The notes below the pieces were generated by a model. The model saw nothing but the letters and a program-made list of their open reading frames with translations, ran no database searches and was not told the DNA's origin. From Pinus tabuliformis (lineage: Eukaryota; Streptophyta; Pinopsida; Pinales; Pinaceae): a stretch of 64,000 nt of DNA. The translations under genes were made by a program, and so were the position numbers. This document shows positions 56,543-64,000 of this stretch, in pieces. Position 1 is the stretch's first letter. Each line of letters begins with the position of its first letter. The stretch is from positions 115,886,989-115,950,988 of the forward strand of contig CM062815.1 of assembly GCA_031772625.1 (NCBI GenBank), written 5' to 3'.

Positions 56543-57818
56543 CCATCTCGTTAGACATGGTCTTCAAAACTTTTTGCAATCCTTCTAAATTGAATGGATC
56601 TTTCGATTGTTTTTTCTTGGGATCGTCCTTGAAAGTAACCTTCTTGGATTTTCGTTCTTCTATCGCGTCTTTCTTTTCTAAGGCCATAATACGTTTCTCT
56701 ACTGTTATCGCTTCTTTCATATTTTCAACTAAAGTTGTTTTGTTAGCCCTATCAACGAAGATTGCTATGTTTGATGGTAAAGCAGTGATGTACCATTCAC
56801 TTCGCACTTCTTCGCTAGGCTTGGAAGCAGTAGGAATTTTGTTTAAGATTTTATTGAAACGTAAATTGAAATCTTTGATAGGTTCTTTTTACTCGGCCCT
56901 AAGGTTAGACAAGTCGTTGATCAGTGTCGCCGTAGACCTATCATCACCGAACTTAGTCAGGAATTGATCTTGGAAAATCTCCCAACTAGTAATAGATCCA
57001 AATGGGAATGAGAAATACCATGATCCGGCTGTTCCTTGCAGAGTATAAGGAAAAAGTCGAATGATAGCATCTTCGTTGGTAACTCCATTGAGATTTATGG
57101 ATAGCATAAAGTTATTTATATGTTCTTCCGCTAGCATGCCTGCCTAAGGATTAAACTTAGGCAACCATTTTTCAGGATGGGCCGGTAGCTGACTTAAGGG
57201 TGCAGGCATTAAGACTGCCCCTGGGTTATTCCATGGAGATTGGGCCATTTCTGAACTACTAACAGAGGAAAGTGCAGAAGATGATCCCTACGGTTGAGAA
57301 GATGAGGATATTACGGCTCCAGATGATTGAGAAGGAGATGTGGGAGTATCGATGGACTGATGGACAATGATCTTAAGTGGAGGAGTGGATGGTTGACTTC
57401 GCGGTGAAGAGGTTGAGATGGATGATGATGATGAAAGAGTCTCGCTATCGGACCCTTTAGGAGATTTCCTTGCTCTCTTCCTTGTAGGTAGAGGTAACTC
57501 AGTTGGCTGAACACCAAACTTTTCGCTCTTTAATCTGGTAAGAGGATGAGCAAGGTTGTATTGCGAAGTCACGCTGCCTTGAGATTTATCAGATTTTTGA
57601 GGAGATATACAAAATCGCTGAAGTTTGTGAATCAAAGATTCAACTTCAGGAGGTTCAATAGTAGATTGTTCTGAAATGTCAGGGTTTGTAGCAACGGTTT
57701 CTGCTCCTGCGACTTCTGGCTCTGGATTTAAAGTTTCTAAATGCGATGGAGAAGTCGGGGGATATAGTGAGGGCGATTTACTCTCAGAATGGTATTTAGA
57801 TTTAGACTTGCTTGGCAT
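56508..57818 (-). pseudogene. Inner gypsy gag
   Basis: The start MPSKSKSKYHSES at 57818 lies 35 bp from the LTR. A Ser/Pro-rich N-terminus is followed by the gag domain (IIRLFPYTLQGTAGSWYFSF, FQDQFLTKFG) at about 57100-56900 and a basic segment (KSKKVTFKDDPKKKQ). Stops at about 57286, 57149 and 56889 interrupt the frame; at least two read TAG where Gln is expected. The end overlaps the pol frame by about 35 nt, with a one-base shift at about 56530 that looks like an indel in a once-continuous Gag-Pol frame. Confidence 0.85.
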
Positions 57819-57831
57819 TCACAGTTCAAGG

Positions 57832-57848
57832 CCCTCCTTCTAGCACCA
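57832..57848 (-). other. Inner element primer-binding site
   Basis: Four bases past the 5' LTR end (CTTCAACA) the minus strand reads TGGTGCTAGAAGGAGGG. The leading TGG pairs with a tRNA CCA end. I could not name the tRNA. The site confirms minus orientation. Confidence 0.65.
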
Positions 57849-58774
57849 AATATGTTGAAGCCCCGAAAATCGGGTCTACAACAAGGGGGATACCCACCTA
57901 GTACGGACCTTGGTTAGCAGCTCGTTTTCCGTTTGGTATAGTGGGTCCGACTGGGGATATGGGACCAGTTTCCCAATTTATGTGTGTGTGTGTGAAGGAT
58001 TTTTATTTATCTTTCTAAAAGTTCCTAAGTGAGATGCTCTAATTCTAACTCTAATCTAATAACATGCAAATTGTATTCTAATAAGCAGAAATATCTAAGT
58101 CTACACTAACCCGGGTGTAATCCTTTTGTTATGCGATCTAAAATGATTTCATATAACAATTGGTAATAAATATCATTCAACTGTTATGAGAAAAGAATTC
58201 AATACAGATAAACCACTTCGTATAAAAAGTTAGACGAAACAGTTGTGAAAAACATATCGCATAATAAGCTATTCATACATTAAGCATAAATAAATAGCTA
58301 TCACCGTACAAAAGTGCCAAATGATAACTCAAGCATTCACGCATCAATATATAAACAACTGAGCATAAATATCACTTTTAACACAAAGGCATAAATAGTT
58401 AAGAGATGGAAGTACCATTTATAACTAGTCCTACTTATGAGCTTCAAGCGATAATGATTTATCTTTTCGTAATCCAACATCCACTAAGAGTACAAAAGTG
58501 CAACATCAGCAGCAGATATTAAATGCAGATAACAATAAATCCTGTTCCATTCATTCATCAAAACCTCCTCAGAGGGTACAAAAGTGCATGTTCTGGGGAT
58601 AAATTTTTGATAAATTTCAGGACCCTTCTCTAAATGCATGAGAAGGGTTTAAATACTACTAACTAAATAACTTATTACAAAAATGTAGGATGTGGTTTAA
58701 ATGACCGTCCTCGTTTTGGGAAAAAATAAAACAAAATTTAAAAGCAAAATTGGATCTAAAACTAAAATTACTAA

Positions 58775-59641
58775 CTATTTATGTATCTGCTCCTTGAAGC
58801 CGCATGCGTTCAGCATCTGTTTGAGAAGAGTCGACTGGCCGACTTCCGATTTTAGCTGTGTTGCGAAAATAGAATCGGCAAGAGCTGGCGCCATCTTTTC
58901 AGCAAAATTGATGATACACTTGAGATTCATCCAGTAGCTGTGTGGCTTTACCAAGTATGCCAAGTAATAATCCCAATTCAACTTGGTTAACCTTTGGATT
59001 GCTTTTGCCTTAGCTTTCTGTCTCCAGCCTATTTACAGTTGCTGTGCATATATACATACTATTTTGAAGATATTTCTGACAAATACCACTGGTTTTAGGA
59101 TTTAAGTTTTACTTCTTTACCTCTAGCATTCTTTTTTACAAATTTCTGGGCCTATAGGTGACTGAGTAATTAGGAGCTTTCCTTTTCCAGAAGTTTTGCT
59201 CATCGGAAACTGCCTCCGTTTCTTGATCCGGGCTTCCTTGGTGCATTTTTTGCCTTTTGCGCGTTTTCTTTTAGCGGATATAAAGCTCAAATTTTGTGAA
59301 AATAATGATCCCGTGAGCTCTTGACCTTGAGTTTTAAATTGTCTATTTCTAATATCAGCGCTGTCCAGTATCCATTTAACCATGTCTGTGTATGGGAGAA
59401 TTTTGGGCCTTGCCGCTATTCGGTGTAAGAATGAACAAGCTAGCTCTGTAATGGATGCCTCAGAAGAACCATGTGATCCTGCAGTAGCCTCAACCTCCAT
59501 TACTCTAGGATTCTCTTCTTCAAGTAGATTATACAGGCCTTCCCAAGTAGAAATACCATCGTCTCTGTTACAAGCAGTGTCTGTATACAAGGGCGCCATT
59601 TCTTTCTCTTCAGAGCTCGGGGCTTTGCCTTTCTTTCCCAT
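58775..59641 (-). pseudogene. LTR-encoded two-exon ORF, 5' LTR copy (best preserved)
   Basis: Exon 1 runs from ATG 59641 to 59156, exactly 162 codons with no stop. Exon 2 is 59017-58775 (80 codons plus stop). Both are in phase 0. Lengths match the other LTR copy except for its 20-nt insertion and a 6-nt difference in exon 2. Here the donor has decayed from GTAAGC to ATAGGC, so exon 1 would read on to a stop at 59123. Conserved segments are MAPLYTDTACNRD, STWEGLYNLLEEENPRVMEV, YTDMVKWILDSADIRNRQF and LNWDYYLAYLVKPHS. It lies downstream of the probable LTR promoter and ahead of gag, so a 5' LTR transcript would meet it first. Function unknown. Confidence 0.6.
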
Positions 59642-59914
59642 AGTATCTTGCATACTGCTTTGTATCGTTCTCTGCTCTCCGTTCCTGCAATTTACAAGTG
59701 AAGTGAGAATAACGATAAGGAAAGGTGATGGGAAAGTTTTAAATGCCGAAGATGTATAAAATATACCACCTTACGTGAAATGAATTTTCGATAAGCATGA
59801 AACCATATTCCATTAATAACTGGAAACTAATTCATTAATTAGCATTAAAGCGCATAACCAGGTGTTGGTTTATGGAAAATACTTATTTTTGAACAACGAG
59901 CCCGAAAGATTTGC

Positions 59915-60270
59915 GATTTGCTTCGCAATATCGCAGATCGCAACATCGCAAAATCACCACATTGCTTGCTTACTATATCCAAAATTCATAATATCGCATT
60001 ATCACATTGTCAGTCAATCGCAAAATTGGAATATCACAATATCGCATTATCGCAATATCGCAGGAGGGCGACATATGACAATTTTCGTTAATCTGTTTTC
60101 TGCGAAATACGATATGCACCATCACATATTAGCAGTTTAAAGTTTTTCAATGTAAGCGGTCTTTGATGCATGCGATGCGATATATGTTCGTAGTTCCGTA
60201 TCGTGATCTCGCAATCTTAGAATTCGGTTTGCAAGGAGGTATCCTGTTATCCTTTTGCGATGCGATATTT
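59915..60270. promoter_or_regulatory. TCGCA/TGCGA motif cluster in the 5' LTR
   Basis: Same cluster as in the other LTR, with about 17 TCGCA/TGCGA sites by eye. It lies in U3, upstream of TATATTTTATA at about 59755-59765 read on the minus strand. Confidence 0.5.
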
Positions 60271-60533
60271 TCTAAGGAATAATTCTACTTTAACATAAAA
60301 CTTAGCTTTTTGGTTTTTTCAAGGAGATCTTCCTAAGTTTATGATGGTAAGTTTTATAATATTATAAAAAAAAAAAAAAAAAAAAGAAGAAGAAGAAGAA
60401 GAAGAAGAAGAAGAAAGAAGGAAATACAAGCACTAATTTATTTTTTTAAATTTTGACTAAGGGTCCCCACTTATTTAGTATTAGTAATAACACTAAATAA
60501 AAAAGGGGGGTTGTTGCTGGCCACAATAGGTAC

Positions 60534-61696
60534 TGATAAGTTCCAATTGGGATTTGACCATATGCACCGGGAATAGGATTTTGACCAGGTTGCACATGAG
60601 GACCTACTTGTGGAATATAAGATGGAATTTGCAGTGCTTGTGAACCATATGGAACATAACACTGTTGGAGGGGTATTTAAGTTGAATAAGCTTGTTGATA
60701 CGAGATATTACTAGCTCCAGCTGGAATAGACGAATCAACGGGATTGGGAATACCACTAACAGGTTGACTTGCTCCAACCATGTGACGTTGTGATCCACTC
60801 ACATGGGTTCCACTTGAAAAAATAGGGATGTTTGGATTCCCCCCCCCCCCCAAGGCTGTGAATGAAGTGGTGGCTCGTTCTATCTGCTTGAGGGGGGAAT
60901 CGAGGAACTTACAGACGTATAAACTGAAATTGTCGGTTGCACCAAAATGGAAGGTTGAAACAACGGTAATGGTTGTGTTGGAATAGTCGGTTGAATCAGA
61001 ACCAAAGTAACGAAAATTTGCACAGGGATATGAGAGGTCACGTTAGGAATAAACGAACCAGAAGTAGGCATAACATTCAATGACCAAATTAGATTTTGGT
61101 ATTATGAAGAAGCACTGGGAGTTCCTGAAAACTAGTTGAGACAAGGTTGTATAAACACGTGGAAGCATAGGCCCATTGTTCATAGGAAGTGGTTGAGAGG
61201 GAACTCTTCCTTCATAAGGAAAGCCTTATGGGGGAAAGTCGTATTCGAAGTCATTTTCGACTCTAGGAGTGTGAATAGCGGAGACTTTCGGAGGACCTCA
61301 AGGAGAGGTTGGAATCTCACCTTTTGAAGCCATAGGTGGAAACAGTTGGCGAGGAGAAATCTAAGATGGATGAGGAGATAACTCCAAAGGAACACCTGGT
61401 TAGTCGTATGGACTATAACAATGTTAAGGAGATATCACAAATGGATCAAAAAGCGTATTCGGAGAGTATAAAACAAACCGATGTGGACTCTCAGGGGTTT
61501 TTGGATTAGACTCCTGAAACGACGATGAGTCCCGAGGTGGAGGATGAGAAGTAAGGGTTTGGATACTTGGGACAATTATAAGTTCAAAGCCTTGAGCTTC
61601 AAGTGATTGTGAAAGTTCAGGATGAACTTCGTGTGAAGACCCTTCAATACAAGTTGATGTAGGGGAGATGTGAGGTGAACACAATGGTTCAGCCAC
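60534..61696 (-). pseudogene. Outer gypsy gag, N-terminal part
   Basis: The start MAEPLCSPHISPTSTC at 61696 opens a 90-codon Pro/Ser-rich frame. After stops, Pro/Gln/Ile-rich segments follow (PIPGAYGQIPIGTYQ just before the insertion point). The frame continues at 48077 beyond the inner element. Such proline-rich N-termini are common in large Tat-type gag proteins. Confidence 0.7.
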
Positions 61697-63520
61697 GATG
61701 ACTTTCTCTCAAGAGCAAAAGGAGAAAATATGATTTCATCGAGGGCTGATTAAAATTAAAATTGACAAGGATTTACTCAATGTGAGGCCAAGAAGCAACT
61801 GCATGGGTTCGACATATTATCATTGGCAGTTAATTTTATGACACGAAACAACAAATAAATAAAGAAAAAGGGTAATTCTAGGCAAGAGAGTTTACCAAGT
61901 ATTCGTGAACCGTTATATACACCTTAGATGAAACCAAGGACTTGGCGTATGACTATCGATCTCCCTGACTGTTGTGTTCGGTGTATCACATTTACAAGGC
62001 AGTTGACTTGGTTACCTGTGGCTAAAGGATAGCAACCTAGTGGGGTCTCTCAATATATACTCGACGGTACGAGGAGCACAAGTTCGTGTTAGCGTTGTCT
62101 AATGCATAACTGTTTGGTGAGAGCGTTCCCATATACTTGCCATACTAAAGTGCCTCCTATATACCTGAAAGTACTAGAGAACCTTCGATATACTTCCGTA
62201 CTAGAACAAGATTTCACCCCCGGGATACAATGCAGGCAGTTAACGACAGTTTCTATGTTTAAAGACGCTAGAACACGTCTCTAGCCTAGATCTCTAGATA
62301 TTTGCGTTAGGTTACAAATGCTCCTTAGGTTAATTGAGTTAAATTTTAAGTTAATCTTGAATTAGGTTTCAATTTTATGGCTCAACAGTGTCACCTGAAT
62401 TCCTATAATGCAGCTAAATGAGAAAAATGAAATCTTTTCATTCGATGAAGGCTAAACTAATGAAGGAAGAGATACAACCAAATAATGCATCAATCAAGCA
62501 AAAATGCATCAAAAAGTAACTCTTTCACTTTCCCAATGCAAGATGTAAAAATGAAAACTACTCTTTCACTTTCACTAATAAATGCAATGCCAAAATCCAA
62601 TCCTATGAGAAACAAAAATCACTTTTCTTTCACTAAGATGCACTAATTTGTTCTTTTCCTTTCACTTTGATTAAAAAATGCAAACTAATGCACAAGTAAA
62701 GGTAAAACTATAATCCAAAACAACTAAAATCAAAATTTCATTCACTTTTCAGTTTCAAACACAAATCGTTTCAAAAATACTTAAATGAGGAAAATCCTTT
62801 CACTTTTCTTTTCGAAACAATGAAATCAAAACAAGTATTCACTTTCAATTCTACCAAAGCAAACAATTGTAATCTATGTTTGACAATGGAGCAAAATCAA
62901 TTTCCAAAGCACCAATATGACTCAATACCAATGAAAAAAACTTCACAAACATGAATCGAAAACAATTTGAAAATGGTGCCCTGACTGCAACAAAACTCCT
63001 AAATGGAAGCAATCAATCTCACAGAGACAAGCCAAGTGATGAGTGAAGGGTGACCTAGACCTAGAAACCCTAGAAGGCAATCAAGCTTCAAACACACATC
63101 AACAAAAACCAAGACAATTGTAATCACACAAGGATAACAATCAAGAAAAACATATTGTAATTACACTGGAAAATCACTCATAGAGGTTGAAAACCACTGA
63201 AAACAAGAAGAAACCATGATTTTCCTCTATCCTCTGGGATCAACGCACCTAGTAAAGGAACAAGGGCGATGAAAGGTAGAGCAGTGCGACTGTAAATTGA
63301 AAATCAGCACTGGTAGTGCTTCTGTCAGAGCAGAAAACACACTCGGCGTGGAAAATAAGGAAAAAATAAAAAAATATTCAAAATCAGAGCAAGATGAACA
63401 CTCTCAAGCAAAAATCAGTGACTGCATAAATCTACAATGATGCATACAAGCAAATAAATCGATGGTTGGTCAAACTCATCAAAGAATCTGATCGAAGGAA
63501 TGGATGGAAAAGTTATAGCT
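61697..63520 (-). other. Outer element 5' leader
   Basis: About 1.8 kb between PBS and gag without a frame over 60 codons. A stretch rich in TTCACTTTC and TTTCACTTT lies at 62510-62840. Long leaders are usual in this group. Confidence 0.6.
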
Positions 63521-63537
63521 TCCCCAGCGGAGTCGCG
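63521..63537 (-). other. Outer element primer-binding site
   Basis: The minus strand reads CGCGACTCCGCTGGGGA next to the LTR edge, close to the GCGACTCC.CTGGGGA site found in many plant gypsy elements. The leading TGG is mutated. Confidence 0.6.
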
Positions 63538-63541
63538 ATTT

Positions 63542-63720
63542 TGTTATCTAGGTAAATCCTCTCTGTGGACAGAGATGGTCACTCTAGCCCAATGAGTGGG
63601 ACTAGCAACCAACGTGATAATCTACAAGACACTTTCCTAAATTACAATCGAAACGATAGAAGAGGAAGGAGACCTACCTCGCTCTGATGCTATAGCGTGC
63701 TCCTTTGTTGAAGATCTTGA
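63542..63720 (-). repeat. Edge of outer element 5' LTR (R repeat, copy 3)
   Basis: It begins TGTTATCTAGGTAAATCCTC and matches the R repeats at 29710 and 37574. It breaks off at CTTGA (63720), where the other copies continue TCGCTTGCTCC. Confidence 0.75.
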
Positions 63721-64000
63721 TGTTGGAAATAATACTGGGGGGGGGTCAATCAGTATTATCAGGTTAATAATTTTATTTCCTAAACAGATTTGTATACTCT
63801 ACTTCATCTAAGTGAACCAACGTGTACACGTGATTGCACTTAAAGCAACCAACGTATATGCAAAGAACTTTTATTTACCCAATTTATCATGCATTGAACT
63901 TTAACCAATATATTAGATATTTATTAGACATTGCAGTAAAAGCAGAATAAAGCAACACACGTAAGCAACACACATGAACACCAAGATATAAGGTGGAAAC
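63721..64000. repeat. Left end of another LTR-type insertion
   Basis: The sequence starts exactly at the break in the R repeat with TGTTGGAAATAATACTGG, a G9 run and AATCAGTATTATC. The TG start and clean interruption suggest an LTR element inserted into the outer LTR. It runs out of the window. Confidence 0.55.

Larger units (their letters stand above)
48083..60528 (-). mobile_element. Inner full-length Ty3/gypsy element, 12.4 kb, target duplication GGTAC
   Basis: Two LTRs (48083-50740 and 57853-60528) bound a 7.1-kb interior with gag, protease, extra RNase H, RT, RNase H and integrase, all on the minus strand. GGTAC flanks both ends (48078-48082 and 60529-60533). The outer gag reads across the empty site (TYQYQ to GIPRGTVQQ). 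By eye the LTRs are roughly 95-96% identical, so the insertion is not recent. Confidence 0.95.
57853..60528 (-). repeat. Inner element 5' LTR (2676 bp)
   Basis: In plus orientation it begins TGTTGAAGCCCCGAAAATCG and ends GGCCACAATA (CA mutated to TA). A poly(A)-(GAA)n tract at about 60365-60420 is expanded relative to the 3' LTR. Confidence 0.9.
44171..63720 (-). mobile_element. Outer Ty3/gypsy (Tat-like) element, interrupted and lacking RT and INT
   Basis: Reading minus, the parts are an LTR edge (63542), PBS, leader of about 1.8 kb, gag (61696 to 60534, then 48077 to about 46500), protease (46144-45725), a spacer and an RNase H (44647-44171). The nested inner element occupies 48083-60528. 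Tat affiliation is inferred from the DEGAS protease and the NNIAEYSAVIELL RNase H type. RT, native RNase H and integrase are not found. The 3' LTR was not pinned down; R repeats at 37574 or 29710 are candidates. Confidence 0.75.

Overview
The window reads as intergenic and intronic DNA from a seed plant with a very large, repeat-filled genome, most likely a conifer. The plant assignment rests on a three-exon 5' portion of a CCT6 chaperonin gene that matches plant orthologues, on plant-type Ty1/copia, Ty3/gypsy, hAT and L1-like elements with plant primer-binding sites, and on a plant mobile domain (PMD) pseudogene. The conifer assignment is an inference. It rests on solo LTRs of about 2 kb, LTRs of about 2.7 kb, low gene density, and a Penelope-like GIY-YIG remnant of the kind described in conifers.

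Layout, left to right. 0-3 kb: the 3' half of a Ty1/copia element with an intact pol reading frame, then a short coiled-coil coding fragment. 3.3-6.5 kb: a decayed hAT transposon (BED finger, DUF659, hAT dimerisation domain). 7.1-10.1 kb: a tandemly repeated, CCGGTT-rich non-autonomous element. 10-20.5 kb: transposon debris, including a minus-strand copia LTR with an initiator-Met PBS, a 13-copy W-box-core cluster, a 900-bp tandem duplication split by a 2.3-kb solo LTR, and a near-identical 228-bp tandem duplication. 21.5-25.7 kb (minus strand): promoter and exons 1-3 of CCT6; the remaining exons are not visible. 25.7-30.8 kb: AT-rich sequence with small repeats and LINE fragments. 30.8-36.6 kb: a nearly full-length L1-type LINE with target-site duplications and a poly(A) tail, with ORF2 disabled. 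36.65-37.04 kb: the Penelope-like GIY-YIG endonuclease end. 37-40 kb: duplicated LTR-like blocks and a minisatellite.

40.4-64 kb is dominated by two minus-strand Ty3/gypsy elements, one nested in the other. The outer element has LTR and PBS near 63.5 kb, gag, protease and an RNase H, but no reverse transcriptase or integrase was found. A convergent PMD gene lies just past its RNase H, and that PMD gene is itself split by a solo LTR. The inner element (48083-60528) sits in the outer gag, flanked by GGTAC duplications. It carries gag, protease, an extra RNase H, RT, RNase H and integrase. Its 2.7-kb LTRs each contain a conserved two-exon reading frame of unknown function, on the same strand as gag-pol and downstream of the LTR promoter region. 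This LTR-encoded frame is the best candidate for something undescribed.

The only candidate for a working cellular gene is CCT6. Everything else is mobile DNA in various stages of decay. No rRNA, tRNA or CRISPR was found.
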